Source of the DNA: Candidatus Levybacteria bacterium RIFCSPHIGHO2_01_FULL_36_15 | Lineage (GTDB): Bacteria; Patescibacteriota; Microgenomatia; Levybacterales; GWA1-39-11 | Direction of reading: 5' to 3' | DNA: 60,396 nt | Assembly: GCA_001782015.1 (NCBI GenBank) | Contig: MFNJ01000047.1 | Span: forward strand, 13,912-74,307 | Shown: positions 1-8,691 of the stretch, in pieces | How the letters are laid out: each line of letters opens with the position of its first letter | Numbering within the stretch: position 1 is the stretch's first letter | The notes under the pieces: generated by a model | Told to the model about the DNA's origin: nothing | The model's database searches: none | The model's input: only the letters and a program-made list of their open reading frames with translations | Position numbers and translations under genes: made by a program

Positions 1-1
1 T

Positions 2-418
2 GTTGAGGGTGCAGTGATAAATCCGGGAGTCTATAGTCTTAAAACAGGCTCCCGAATTCAGGACGGCCTTATAGCTGCAGGAGGATTATCGCAGGAGGCT
101 GACCGAGCCTATATTGAAAAGAATATTAATCTTGCAACAGCCCTTACCGACGGCCAAAAAATTTATATTCCCAAGCTGTCGGATGCGCAAAAAACGGGCG
201 TGGTTGATGGTGTATCTATGGACAGCAGTTTTTCCTCAAAAATAAATATAAATAGCGCTTCTACCAGTGATCTTGACAGTCTTTCAGGGATAGGTGTGGT
301 AACAGCCCAAAAAATTATAGACGCAAGGCCATACAACTCAATAGATGATCTTCTTAACCGTAAAATCGTGAGCAGTAAAGTATTTGAGCAGATTAAAGAT
401 AAAATCAGTGTATATTAA
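2..418 (+). CDS. comEA: ComEA-like DNA-binding protein (5' end outside window)
   Basis: Likely the competence DNA receptor that binds incoming double-stranded DNA at the membrane. The reading frame is open to the window edge and the apparent GTG at position 14 is an internal Val in a typical SLBB motif (VEGAVINPGVY), so the real start and membrane segment lie upstream. The visible part has the end of an SLBB domain, a short linker, and a helix-hairpin-helix DNA-binding region near the C-terminus (ININSAS, LDSLSGIGVVTAQKII). It is followed on the same strand by comEC, which supports the role. The stop codon overlaps the left arm of a long inverted repeat. Confidence 0.85.
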   Translation, partial: VEGAVINPGVYSLKTGSRIQDGLIAAGGLSQEADRAYIEKNINLATALTDGQKIYIPKLSDAQKTGVVDGVSMDSSFSSKININSASTSDLDSLSGIGVVTAQKIIDARPYNSIDDLLNRKIVSSKVFEQIKDKISVY

Positions 419-514
419 TACGACTTACGCATTTTTTGTCATTCTGAATTCATTTCAGAATCCCGCTAGATGCTGAAACAAGTTCAGCATGACGTGTTTT
501 GCGTAAGTCGTATT
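417..514. repeat. Nested palindromic repeat (REP-like)
   Basis: Perfect 15-bp outer inverted repeat (417-431 with 500-514) surrounds a core that starts TGTCATTCTGAA and closes TTCAGCATGAC. The same core type recurs at 48609-48699 and, diverged, inside leuS. It fills the comEA-comEC gap and could also act as a terminator or attenuator. Confidence 0.8.
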
Positions 515-530
515 AATTTAAAATTAATCT

Positions 531-1829
531 ATGCTTCGAGTTTTCATTTTCTGCCTGGTTCTTTTTTTAGCGCTTTCTTTAAGGCTGGTTTGGTATTTTA
601 GCAGCCAGGAGGTTTATTATGATGGCCAGAAGGTGGAAATCAGAAAAACTCTTCTTGATAATCCAAGAATCACTGAAGGTAAAAACGGATTTTCAGGTTA
701 CCAGATTATTTATACAAATAGGCTTAAAATAATTTTTCCCCGTTTTCCGGAATACCATTATGCGGATAATCTTTTAATCTCAGGCATAGTTTCAAGACAG
801 GAATACGGCAATGAAAAGTCCAAAGTGCTAAACAAAGAAATATCATTTGTTATGAAAAACCCAAAAATTGAACCTGTGAAAAATGAAAAAGATTTATTTT
901 CTGCGTCTGTCAAATCACTGTTATCACTGACATCATATATCCGACAGAAAGTGGAACATACCTTTAATCTTTATTTGGCAAGGGATGAGGCAAGTTTACT
1001 TATGGGTATAGTTTTTGGAATTAAATCGCAGATGAATAATGATTACTTTACTGCTTTGAAAAACGCGGGAGTAATGCATGTGATAGCAGCCTCCGGCATG
1101 AACGTAACTATGGTTGGCGGTTTTTTAGAAGGAATATTCATACTGATACTAAAGAGGCAATTTGCTCTGGTTTTGACGTTGTTTGGGATAGTCTTTTATG
1201 CTGTTTTATCCGGTCTTGAGCCTTCAATAATAAGGGCTTCCGTTATGGCTGTTTTTGCCTATTCAGCCGCAATTTTGGGAAAGCAGAACTTTTCTTACAT
1301 CAGTCTTTTTGTTACAGCTTTTGTTATGCTTATGCTTGAGCCTGATCTTATGCAGGACGTTGGGTTTCAGCTCTCATTTTCTTCTACGCTGGGAATACTT
1401 TCAATCAAACCCGTACTCTCAAAAATTACGGCTAAAAGTTTTATTTCAGGAATAGGCGTAGGTGATGATTTTCTGACTACGTTCTCGGCTCAGGCAGTTA
1501 GCCTTCCGATTATGCTCACAAGTTTTTCCTCTTATAATCCTGTATCAATTTTAGTTAACATGCTTGTTTTGTGGACCATCCCGCCGCTTATGATTTTAGG
1601 GGGAGTAGGGGCGATTGCGGGACTGATTTTGCCATTTCTTGGCCAAATATGTCTATATTTATCCTTGCCTTTTTTGCTGTTTTTCAAAAAAACCGTTATG
1701 TTGTTTTCAGGTCTTCCAGGGAAAATCAGTGTTGATGTTCGAAATGAAAATTTCCCCTGGCAAATAACAGTCGGTTATTATTTAATCCTAGTTTCCTTAG
1801 TCTTGTTTATTGGAAAGAAGAAAAAGTAG
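531..1829 (+). CDS. comEC: ComEC/Rec2 competence channel protein, membrane part
   Basis: 432-residue polytopic membrane protein with the Competence domain of ComEC. An N-terminal membrane segment is followed by a soluble OB-like region, then the conserved segment around residues 155-200 (GIVFGIKSQM, HVIAASGMNVTMVGG) and about eight hydrophobic helices. In the family this forms the inner-membrane channel that takes up single-stranded DNA. The usual C-terminal metallo-beta-lactamase domain is missing here and is encoded separately at 2427-3284. It lies 112 nt after comEA and probably belongs with it. Confidence 0.9.
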   Translation: MLRVFIFCLVLFLALSLRLVWYFSSQEVYYDGQKVEIRKTLLDNPRITEGKNGFSGYQIIYTNRLKIIFPRFPEYHYADNLLISGIVSRQEYGNEKSKVLNKEISFVMKNPKIEPVKNEKDLFSASVKSLLSLTSYIRQKVEHTFNLYLARDEASLLMGIVFGIKSQMNNDYFTALKNAGVMHVIAASGMNVTMVGGFLEGIFILILKRQFALVLTLFGIVFYAVLSGLEPSIIRASVMAVFAYSAAILGKQNFSYISLFVTAFVMLMLEPDLMQDVGFQLSFSSTLGILSIKPVLSKITAKSFISGIGVGDDFLTTFSAQAVSLPIMLTSFSSYNPVSILVNMLVLWTIPPLMILGGVGAIAGLILPFLGQICLYLSLPFLLFFKKTVMLFSGLPGKISVDVRNENFPWQITVGYYLILVSLVLFIGKKKK

Positions 1830-1830
1830 A

Positions 1831-2388
1831 CTAGGCCTTTTGCGGTTGAGGTTTTTGAAAAGTCAGATATTGACTTTCTTCTCCTGGGAGTTGGCTAAAA
1901 GTAAAAACAGGAACAGGGTGCTGTTCGCTTATTTCCATAAAACCATGATTCTTTGTTCCTGGACCAATCGCAAGTAAGACAGTCACTTTTTCACCTTTCC
2001 GGTATTTATCTAATCTAGATCTATAAGAATCATGATAATCCGTAACTCCATCAATCATTTCACGCATGTCGGAACACCATTCAGGGCCTTTTCTATCCAT
2101 GGGTCCGGCCGCATGTTCTTCTGCCATTTCTTTCTTGAGTCTGGTAAGTTCCGCTGCCTCTTTTTCCACAGAGCCTTCCAATAGACACTCAAATCTTGGA
2201 TAAACGAGAGCTTTAAATTGTCCAATCCCATCTTGACCAAGTGCGGTTAACCGGTCCAGTTCTTCGCTTCCTTCAAATGCCAAGCATTTCCAATATCCTC
2301 CTTCAAAAAATGTTAAGCAAGCTTTTCTACTCGCGCTTGCTGCAAGTTCCTGTACTGGATTTGGTTTTGGTATTTCTCCTGATGTCAC
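1831..2388 (-). CDS. Hypothetical protein, 185 aa
   Basis: Not recognised. A soluble, charged protein with no membrane segment or signal peptide; the middle (around residues 75-125) is predicted helical and rich in Glu, Lys and Met. The start is a GTG at 2388, chosen because a good promoter on this strand ends only 8 nt upstream. It sits on the minus strand between the two halves of ComEC and ends 1 nt from the comEC stop, so it interrupts the competence operon. Function unknown; could be a late insertion. Confidence 0.6.
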   Translation of the reverse strand: MTSGEIPKPNPVQELAASASRKACLTFFEGGYWKCLAFEGSEELDRLTALGQDGIGQFKALVYPRFECLLEGSVEKEAAELTRLKKEMAEEHAAGPMDRKGPEWCSDMREMIDGVTDYHDSYRSRLDKYRKGEKVTVLLAIGPGTKNHGFMEISEQHPVPVFTFSQLPGEESQYLTFQKPQPQKA

Positions 2389-2396
2389 AATTTTTA

Positions 2397-2425
2397 TATA
2401 TACATCAAGATGTTATACTTGTCAA
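2397..2425 (-). promoter_or_regulatory. Promoter for the 1831-2388 gene
   Basis: TTGACA at 2425-2420, 17-nt spacer, TATATA at 2402-2397, then 8 nt to the GTG start. The distance implies a leaderless mRNA. Confidence 0.7.
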
Positions 2426-2426
2426 G

Positions 2427-3284
2427 ATGAAAAAAATTGTCATTTTAAGCACTTTTTCTTTAATTGCTTTAGCCGGAATATTTTCTTATCACTTTTTAAA
2501 ATTCAACGACGGCAAACTTCATCTGATTTTTTGCAACGTAGGGCAGGGAGATGCTATTTTTGTGAGAACTCCCAGTGGCGCAGATATTTTAATTGATGGC
2601 GGTCCCAACAGCAGTGTATTAAAGTGTCTTTCGGATCACATGCCTTTTTATGATCGTGACATTGAGGCAATTTTTGCAAGCCATCCGGATAGCGACCACA
2701 TAACCGGAATTCTTGATGTTGTAGAAAGATATGAGGTTGACGCGTTCTATGAGCCGGAAATTTCCGGCGGAACAAAAATATATGATGAAATAGAAAGATC
2801 GATTAAAGAAAAAGGCATAACTAAAAAATATATTTTTGCCGGAGATAAACTTAAAATTTCAGACGGGGTAACAATAGATACTCTTTGGCCAACTAGGGAA
2901 TACGTGGAAGAAAAAAGAAATTTGGCAAAGAACAATAAAAATCTTTTTTCACTTGTTCAGTTTTTGACTTATAGTGAGAAAAAAGTACTTTTAACGGGTG
3001 ACATAGAAGCAGCAATACTGGATGATATTGGATCTAATATAGGAAGCATTGACATTTTTAAGCTTCCTCATCATGGATCAAAAACAGGAATTGACAGTCA
3101 GACATTTCAACTGATAAAACCTGAATTAGCAGTTATTTCAGTAGGCGCAAATAATAAATACGGCCATCCGGCAAAAGAAATATTGTCCATTCTTGAGAAT
3201 AATAAAATACCATATAAAAGGACGGATAGGGAGGGGGAAGTGGAAATTGTGATTTCGGATGAAAAATTATCGTTTGTACAATAA
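2427..3284 (+). CDS. ComEC-type metallo-beta-lactamase domain protein
   Basis: 285-residue protein with an N-terminal membrane segment and a metallo-beta-lactamase fold as found at the C-terminus of ComEC. Visible motifs are CNVGQGDAIFV, LIDGG, the metal-binding SHPDSDH (HxDxDH) and LPHHGSKTG. In fused ComEC this domain is thought to be the nuclease that degrades the non-transferred DNA strand. The ATG at 2427 is chosen because it precedes the hydrophobic anchor; the frame is open further upstream but that stretch overlaps the opposite gene and reads unnaturally. Together with 531-1829 it makes a split ComEC. Confidence 0.85.
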   Translation: MKKIVILSTFSLIALAGIFSYHFLKFNDGKLHLIFCNVGQGDAIFVRTPSGADILIDGGPNSSVLKCLSDHMPFYDRDIEAIFASHPDSDHITGILDVVERYEVDAFYEPEISGGTKIYDEIERSIKEKGITKKYIFAGDKLKISDGVTIDTLWPTREYVEEKRNLAKNNKNLFSLVQFLTYSEKKVLLTGDIEAAILDDIGSNIGSIDIFKLPHHGSKTGIDSQTFQLIKPELAVISVGANNKYGHPAKEILSILENNKIPYKRTDREGEVEIVISDEKLSFVQ

Positions 3285-3292
3285 AAATTTTG

Positions 3293-3364
3293 AGGCGCGT
3301 GCCGGAATCGAACCGGCGCATAGATGTTTTGCAGACACCTGCGTTTCCTCTTCGCCAACGCGCC
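3293..3364 (-). tRNA. tRNA-Cys (GCA)
   Basis: 72-nt cloverleaf on the minus strand: acceptor GGCGCGT/ACGCGCC, anticodon loop CTGCAAA (GCA), T arm with GGTTCGATTCC. No encoded CCA. It starts 8 nt past the stop of the facing plus-strand gene. Confidence 0.95.
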
Positions 3365-3447
3365 GCATCAAATCCTATACCAGACGGTATGGGGTCAAGC
3401 AAGATTAGTTTAACACAGGCTGAAATCAAAATCCAGATTGAGGTATT

Positions 3448-4281
3448 TTATTCACCAAGTCTTCTGGGAATAGATACTTCCCATCCCTGAATTAAAAACA
3501 CATTATGATTAGGGCTTAATCCTACTCTGATAGAGTGCTGGTTTTTCAGGAGGTACAAGCGTCCAAAATCATTTTCCGCACTATCTGTTTCACCCACATG
3601 TCCTAATGGTTCTTTGTATCTTGTTACGCCTTTTGGAGTGGAATAAATAGTCAGAACATTTACATGTGGTTTGCCACGTCCTGATTCTCTGATCATTTTT
3701 TCTGTAATAATTCCGGCTGTTCTATATGGTCCTGTTTGGGTGTTCGCGTTACTTGGTTGTGGTACGAAAGAGAAAGTTGTTGGAAGCCATATTTTGCTAC
3801 TGACCATGTTTTCTTCCAGTGGTGAAAGGGAAACGTTGGCGCGGGTTACTTCTTTAGTATCCGCGTCGTATTCTGCTGCCACAACTCTTCTGGTGTCCCG
3901 ATCAACTCCGGCAACACGAACATAAATTGGTTCTTTATTATCAGGCGATTCTTTCTCATTATTTACCCGCCTTGCGATCTCAATAGTAGCGTCCGCATTT
4001 TGAATATTATCAATATTTCCTGTTTTACTGCCTAAAACAAGTAAAGGAAGACTGTCTCCAATAAAAAAATCTTGCCAGCGTAACTTTCCAAAACCTAATC
4101 GTCCGAAAAGGTCAGATTCAGGAGGAAAAAAAGGGAAAAATAAGCCTCTATCTGCTAAATAATCCTGTATTGCGCTTGCTGAAGTGGGCTTGTCCAAAAA
4201 TTCTTTTTTTCTGATACTCTGTTCAAGTAATCCAAGATAATAAGATCCGATTTTGACTTTTGCTTCTGGAGTAAGCGCCAT
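3448..4281 (-). CDS. Hypothetical protein, 277 aa
   Basis: Not recognised. Soluble protein without signal peptide; mixed alpha/beta content with a C-terminal segment (DFGRLYLLKNQHSIR, FLIQGWEVSI) that looks like beta-strands. The ATG at 4281 (MALTPEAKVK) is preferred to one eight codons upstream because a strong promoter ends 10 nt before it and the longer start would lie inside that promoter. Flanked by tRNA-Cys and, divergently, the two-component operon. Confidence 0.65.
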   Translation of the reverse strand: MALTPEAKVKIGSYYLGLLEQSIRKKEFLDKPTSASAIQDYLADRGLFFPFFPPESDLFGRLGFGKLRWQDFFIGDSLPLLVLGSKTGNIDNIQNADATIEIARRVNNEKESPDNKEPIYVRVAGVDRDTRRVVAAEYDADTKEVTRANVSLSPLEENMVSSKIWLPTTFSFVPQPSNANTQTGPYRTAGIITEKMIRESGRGKPHVNVLTIYSTPKGVTRYKEPLGHVGETDSAENDFGRLYLLKNQHSIRVGLSPNHNVFLIQGWEVSIPRRLGE

Positions 4282-4291
4282 AATTATCAGC

Positions 4292-4320
4292 AATATATCA
4301 GACAAATATTAACGTGTCAA
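4292..4320 (-). promoter_or_regulatory. Promoter for the 3448-4281 gene
   Basis: TTGACA at 4320-4315, 17-nt spacer, TATATT at 4297-4292, 10 nt to the ATG. Predicts a leaderless transcript. Confidence 0.75.
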
Positions 4321-4440
4321 TTATTTGTTGTTAATCTTTAAGTTTCTGTTTTTTTGCAAGCTGAACTTTTATGTTTATTGCTTGTTTTCCCTCTTGCATT
4401 TTTTAAAAATTATGTTAGCCTAAATTATAGAGACAATTCT

Positions 4441-4815
4441 ATGAAAAGAGTTTTGATAGTAGATGATGAGCTTGCTGTAGCATCTATCTTTGACACCGCG
4501 CTGAAAAACGCAGGATATGAGGTGAAGATTGCAACTTCAGGCAAGGGTGGTTTGGATTTGGCAAAGGCAGAAAAATTTGATCTGATTCTTCTTGATCAAA
4601 TGATAGGTGACTTGTCCGGAAACGAGGTCTTAAAAACTTTAAAACAGGATCAGACAACCAAAGCTACACCGGTTGCTATGCTAACCAATTTTGGCCACGA
4701 TACAATGGTCAAAGAAGCTTTATACATTGGGGCCGTAGACTACATCCTAAAGTATCAGATCTCAATAGATGATCTTATCAAAAAGGTTAAGACAATTTTA
4801 GGAGATGCTTCTTAA
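4441..4815 (+). CDS. Single-domain response regulator (CheY-like)
   Basis: 124-residue receiver domain with no output domain. The acidic pocket (VDDE near residue 8), the phospho-acceptor Asp52 (LILLDQM), the conserved Thr (AMLTNFG) and Lys (ILKYQ) are all present. The ATG at 4441 gives the usual receiver length; the open frame upstream is hydrophobic and unlike the family. A TATAGA hexamer lies 9 nt before the ATG. It is followed after 12 nt by an unknown gene and then a histidine kinase, its likely phosphodonor. With no DNA-binding domain it should act by protein contact. Confidence 0.9.
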   Translation: MKRVLIVDDELAVASIFDTALKNAGYEVKIATSGKGGLDLAKAEKFDLILLDQMIGDLSGNEVLKTLKQDQTTKATPVAMLTNFGHDTMVKEALYIGAVDYILKYQISIDDLIKKVKTILGDAS

Positions 4816-4827
4816 GATAATATATTT

Positions 4828-5286
4828 ATGGAACCAACTGCCAATTCAGAGTATCTGAATTTATTCTCCGAACTCATCAAAAAGCAAATAGTCGTTTTAG
4901 GCCCGGATATTACTCTTGCGAAAGTTAGAAGTGTGGGTGGGATCACGATTGATACTGCGGGAAATGTTACCAGAATAGAAGGTGATCCAAAAGCACTTTT
5001 AAGCAAGTTGATTAATCAATTCATTGAACTTTCAGGCATGATCGTTAAAAGAACGATGGAATCGATGCTTCTTAGTTATTCAAGTCTAACCAGCGCAGGC
5101 AGTCTTGGTAATGCCGCGAACGCAGGAACTGGCAAGAATTCTTCTGATGCAAAGTTACCCCCGGATTTTTCCGCGACTCCGGTTGATTTATCAAATCCTT
5201 TGGGAGGCCTTGATGAAAATAAAATTGCGGAATTAAGCAAGATGCTGGAAGGTTTGGATAAACAGGAGGAAACATCAGGAGCCTGA
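4828..5286 (+). CDS. Conserved-looking protein of the two-component operon, 152 aa
   Basis: Family not recognised. The N-terminal ~75 residues form a compact helical segment (EYLNLFSELIKKQ, LSKLINQFIELSG) and the rest is low-complexity Ser/Gly/Ala/Pro with a short acidic helix at the end. It lies between a response regulator and a histidine kinase with short gaps, so it is probably a component of the same signalling pathway, perhaps a scaffold or phosphotransfer accessory; the role is inferred from position only. Confidence 0.7.
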   Translation: MEPTANSEYLNLFSELIKKQIVVLGPDITLAKVRSVGGITIDTAGNVTRIEGDPKALLSKLINQFIELSGMIVKRTMESMLLSYSSLTSAGSLGNAANAGTGKNSSDAKLPPDFSATPVDLSNPLGGLDENKIAELSKMLEGLDKQEETSGA

Positions 5287-5290
5287 AATT

Positions 5291-5362
5291 ATGATAGGTA
5301 CATATATAATTGTGATAGGCAGTAAGAAAACGGCTGACCGGCTGAAATCTCTTACAAAATGA
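5291..5362 (+). CDS. Possible 23-aa peptide coupled to the histidine kinase
   Basis: Short frame (MIGTYIIVIGSKK...) begins 4 nt after the preceding stop and ends with an ATGA overlap with the histidine kinase start. The arrangement would couple translation of the kinase to that of the upstream genes. It may be only a leader frame and not a functional peptide. Confidence 0.35.
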   Translation: MIGTYIIVIGSKKTADRLKSLTK

Positions 5363-7062
5363 ATACTCTTATTCTATATCTTCTTGCATCAAATTTTCTT
5401 GTGGGCTTTTGCGCCTTTATTTTTTTTCTGCAGCAAAATGGCATCAAGAAGAAACTTTATGGGCAAAAACAGGATTTATCACGCAAGCTTTATGAAATTT
5501 CAATATTAAATAAAATCCAGCAGGAATTAGGTTATCCTCTTAATACCACCGAAGTAGTGGAATCTATGGTTCTAAGTCTTGAAGATCTGTTTTCAATGTC
5601 TGCGGTTTCATATGCCATTATCTTTGAGGACAGAATTGAACTCAAAACCTACATTAGGGAGCCGGTCGGCCAAGAATTTGTCAAAAAAGTAAAAGAAATC
5701 ATCTTAGATTCAGTCTGCGGGATAGACGGAAAAGACAAAAATAAGCTTATGGTTAACCAGGATATTTCCGGTATGGTTTCAAACAAAGAAACTTTTCTTC
5801 CGCAGTCTTATTTTAATATCCCGCTTTTTACCGGCGAAAGATTTCTGGCAATTATCAATATTGCTTCAAAAGACAAGAATGTTTACAAAGAAGAAGATAT
5901 GAGTATGTTTTATAAAATCATTGATAGGGCAGGCAACGCTATAAATAGGTTTGAGAGTATTATTAAGACCGAAAAAAGCAAACTTGACTCCATGCTTACC
6001 AGTATTCCGATTGGGGCGGTCATGCTTTTGTTTGAAAACGGCAGTTTAAAATTCTCCTACATGAATACTGCTGCCAGAAATTTTCTTAAGCTTAAGGATG
6101 GGATTACAACAATACATGTTATTGCTAGTTTCGGAAAGTCTTTTGACTTGATAAAAGAAGTAAAACACATACTTAAAAATAAGAAAAGCGTAGTTTTTAA
6201 TAATATAGAGATACAGGAGAAATTCTACAAAATTGTTCTGTCTCCCATGTTTTTGTTTGAGAGTAAAAACGTCATAGGGATATCAATCGCAATGGAGGAT
6301 ATTACTCTTGAGAAACAGATAGAAAATATGCGTGACAATTTTACAAACATGGTTGTACACGAGCTGCGCGCGCCTCTTGTTTCAATTAAAGGCGCCGTTA
6401 CGCTTTTGTCTAAATCTACTCTGGGAAAAGAAGATGCGGATAAAATGTTTGAAATTCTTAAAGAGTCTGCCAATACTATGCTTGAGGAGGTAGGGCAATT
6501 GCTGGACGCGGCAAAGATTGACGCGGGCCGATTTATAATAATCAAAGATCTTGCTGATATAAATGAAGTTGTTAAAGAAAGGGTTGAAACTTTTACTTTT
6601 CTGGCCAAGGAAAGAAAAATTTCTGTAGAAATGGTGCTGGGAGACGGTATCCCCCAATTTGAATTTGATAAAGTAAGAACAGGGCAGGTTTTAAACAATT
6701 TGCTTTCTAACAGTCTTAAATTTACAAACAACGGCGGGAAAATAGAAGTTGAAACTAGAAAAAATGGAGGTTCAATCACTGTGACTATCAAAGACAACGG
6801 GATAGGTATCCCTCAAGATGAACAGGCTTCACTTTTCTCAAAATACGCGCAGGCAAGCGGTATTTTCAGAAAAGACAGTACCGGCTTGGGCTTGTACATT
6901 TCAAAAGGAATTATTAAGTCTCATGGGGGTAAAATATGGCTTGAATCATCACAGGGAAAAGGAACAACAGTTTCCTTTACAATACCGATTATGAACGCAG
7001 CCTACTTGGAAAAGGAAAAACACCACAAAATAATAGCAGCCACAAACGCGGTGGTGAACTAA
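5359..7062 (+). CDS. Membrane histidine kinase with GAF and PAS-like regions
   Basis: 567 residues: one N-terminal membrane segment (about 3-25), a short coiled coil, a GAF-like region (about 50-205), a PAS-like region (about 210-320), then HisKA and HATPase_c. Catalytic motifs are intact: H-box VVHELRAPL with His334, N-box NNLLSNSLKFT, G1 DNGIGIP and G2 GLGLYIS. It should autophosphorylate and pass phosphate to the receiver encoded upstream. The start overlaps the stop of a short frame. No extracytoplasmic loop is evident, so the stimulus is probably sensed inside the cell by the GAF/PAS regions. Confidence 0.93.
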   Translation: MNTLILYLLASNFLVGFCAFIFFLQQNGIKKKLYGQKQDLSRKLYEISILNKIQQELGYPLNTTEVVESMVLSLEDLFSMSAVSYAIIFEDRIELKTYIREPVGQEFVKKVKEIILDSVCGIDGKDKNKLMVNQDISGMVSNKETFLPQSYFNIPLFTGERFLAIINIASKDKNVYKEEDMSMFYKIIDRAGNAINRFESIIKTEKSKLDSMLTSIPIGAVMLLFENGSLKFSYMNTAARNFLKLKDGITTIHVIASFGKSFDLIKEVKHILKNKKSVVFNNIEIQEKFYKIVLSPMFLFESKNVIGISIAMEDITLEKQIENMRDNFTNMVVHELRAPLVSIKGAVTLLSKSTLGKEDADKMFEILKESANTMLEEVGQLLDAAKIDAGRFIIIKDLADINEVVKERVETFTFLAKERKISVEMVLGDGIPQFEFDKVRTGQVLNNLLSNSLKFTNNGGKIEVETRKNGGSITVTIKDNGIGIPQDEQASLFSKYAQASGIFRKDSTGLGLYISKGIIKSHGGKIWLESSQGKGTTVSFTIPIMNAAYLEKEKHHKIIAATNAVVN

Positions 7063-7086
7063 AATCATCTATTTTACAACTTCTCC

Positions 7087-7116
7087 TTGATTTATCTATT
7101 GAGGTTATGTTATATT
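7087..7116 (+). promoter_or_regulatory. Promoter for the 7126-7512 gene
   Basis: TTGATT, 18-nt spacer, TATATT at 7111-7116, then 9 nt to the ATG at 7126. Predicts a leaderless transcript. Confidence 0.6.
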
Positions 7117-7125
7117 ACCAACATT

Positions 7126-7512
7126 ATGTTGGAGTATGACAGATATCAACCGGTAAAAAAAGAACAACTTACTCCTGAGACTGCCGCAAAAAGATTAAGT
7201 GAAATCTGGCAGAGTTATTATGCAATACCAAAACAACAAAGGTTTCCGGAACTTGAAGATATCCACAGAGCCGCGATAGATGAATTTTACAGCAATCTTA
7301 CGCCTGCGGTAGACAGTTTCCTTCAGAAAGAAGTAGAAATAGATGGTAAATTTTTTACCCAGGGTCAACTTATTCAACAAAGAGCTCGTGAAGAGGCATT
7401 TGGCAGGAGATTGCCAGATTCCCCATCACACAAATCAGCAGGGCAAAGACTACACGAAAGGCGTACAAAAGCACAACAGAGGCGCGGAACTCCCCCCAGA
7501 CTTATTCGTTAA
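7126..7512 (+). CDS. Hypothetical protein, 128 aa
   Basis: Not recognised. Small soluble protein, helical through residues 10-95, ending in a very basic tail (HERRTKAQQRRGTPPR) that could bind nucleic acid. The start at 7126 is set by a promoter 9 nt upstream. It has its own promoter after the histidine kinase and faces the next minus-strand gene. Confidence 0.55.
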   Translation: MLEYDRYQPVKKEQLTPETAAKRLSEIWQSYYAIPKQQRFPELEDIHRAAIDEFYSNLTPAVDSFLQKEVEIDGKFFTQGQLIQQRAREEAFGRRLPDSPSHKSAGQRLHERRTKAQQRRGTPPRLIR

Positions 7513-7634
7513 CTCCCTAAAAATAGATACACTACTTAACAGTAAATCATATTTTGATTTACTTAATATATTCAGGTTGCGAATCTGCTCGATCGTTTGC
7601 TGAACTTAAGATAGTAGTCTTCCGGGTCGCAAGA

Positions 7635-8276
7635 CTAAATTCCCAGCGCTTTCCTTCTTTCTTTCCTTATTTTTATTGCGTCATCTAAAGAATGTATGAC
7701 ACCGCTTTTTAGCCAAGGGCTGCTTTGTATAAGTTGTCTTACCTCATGTTGAAATCGAGCCAGCAAAGGTCTTTGCTCTTCAAATAATAAAGCAGAGCTT
7801 AATGTCAAAGACGCGTCCATTTCAGAATAATAATCATCGAAGTCTTGAGATGAATAACGTTTTTTATGACGAGTTAACTCAAGCTCTCTTCTAATTAATT
7901 CAAGGGAAGCATAACCAAAATTAGTTTCACAAGGATATCTTGGCCAAGCCCCCGATTGAGTAAATGCGTCTTCCAACTCTTGCTTAACAGAATTAAGTTC
8001 GTCAAAATGAGGAGGTTCACCAATAAAAACAAGATCAACGTCTAAATTGCGGGGATCGTTATACTGAAGTGATCCATGATAAATAACCGCAATATCATGT
8101 TCATTAAACCAAGGCATTTTAGAACCTACTATTTGGCGTATGGCAGCCCGAGCTTTTTCCACCTCTGGATTTTGTAGATCCGTCTCAAATCTTTTTAAAG
8201 CTTTGAGTCTTCTGTCAATTTCAGGTATAGAGATTGTTGGTTGGCCTTCAGGAGAAGGTCTTGGTATTTCGGTCAT
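7635..8276 (-). CDS. Nucleotidyltransferase-fold protein, 213 aa
   Basis: The segment IYHGSLQ ... NLDVDLVFIG carries the GS-x(n)-DxD signature of the polymerase-beta nucleotidyltransferase superfamily, with two Asp as probable metal ligands. The rest is helical. Members of this fold include tRNA- and antibiotic-modifying enzymes and toxin-antitoxin nucleotidyltransferases (MNT); the substrate cannot be told. The ATG at 8276 (MTEIPRPSPE) is chosen because a TATAAT box ends 9 nt upstream. Monocistronic by promoter position. Confidence 0.6.
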   Translation of the reverse strand: MTEIPRPSPEGQPTISIPEIDRRLKALKRFETDLQNPEVEKARAAIRQIVGSKMPWFNEHDIAVIYHGSLQYNDPRNLDVDLVFIGEPPHFDELNSVKQELEDAFTQSGAWPRYPCETNFGYASLELIRRELELTRHKKRYSSQDFDDYYSEMDASLTLSSALLFEEQRPLLARFQHEVRQLIQSSPWLKSGVIHSLDDAIKIRKERRKALGI

Positions 8277-8285
8277 AAGCGATAT

Positions 8286-8314
8286 ATTATACAAGAAATA
8301 AGATCAACAAACAA
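8286..8314 (-). promoter_or_regulatory. Promoter for the nucleotidyltransferase-fold gene
   Basis: TTGTTT at 8314-8309, 17-nt spacer, TATAAT at 8291-8286, 9 nt to the ATG. Confidence 0.65.
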
Positions 8315-8373
8315 TTACTATCGGTTGAATGAATTAAAGAAGCAAAAAAATTTAGAATGACAGGATATGTGTA

Positions 8374-8688
8374 TTAAAAATTTATAAGTTTTACTCTGTG
8401 TGTCAGGATATTTCCCCAGGTCATCATTTGTTCTGCCCAGAAAAGAGGATCTTTTGGGCCTTCTAAACCTTGTTTATGTAAAATGGAGTATTCTTCTTTA
8501 AAACGATCAAAAGTCTTTTTAAAAGGATTCTGGAAGGTTTTGGAATGAAAGTTTTTGATATAGGCAGAAGTCTGCCCCAAAAACATAACAATCCTTTTTT
8601 TCTTTGCGTCATACCCGTCAGCAGCCCAATTTCCTATACGGTTGAGATTCATGGCAATATCTAAAATTTTCAGTTGGGTTTCGCTCAT
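8374..8688 (-). CDS. Hypothetical protein paired with a DUF5674-like gene
   Basis: Not recognised. 104-residue helical protein with many aromatic residues near the C-terminus (FWAEQMMTWGNILTHRVKLINF). Its ATG lies 3 nt after the stop of the upstream gene, so the two are co-transcribed and probably translated together. The tight pairing of two small genes resembles a toxin-antitoxin or small regulatory pair, but no toxin motif is visible. Confidence 0.6.
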   Translation of the reverse strand: MSETQLKILDIAMNLNRIGNWAADGYDAKKKRIVMFLGQTSAYIKNFHSKTFQNPFKKTFDRFKEEYSILHKQGLEGPKDPLFWAEQMMTWGNILTHRVKLINF

Positions 8689-8691
8689 GGT

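Noticed and set aside
2241..2426. Upstream extension of the ComEC beta-lactamase gene
   Set aside because: The extra residues lie opposite a better-supported minus-strand gene, and the ATG at 2427 starts directly before the anchor helix.
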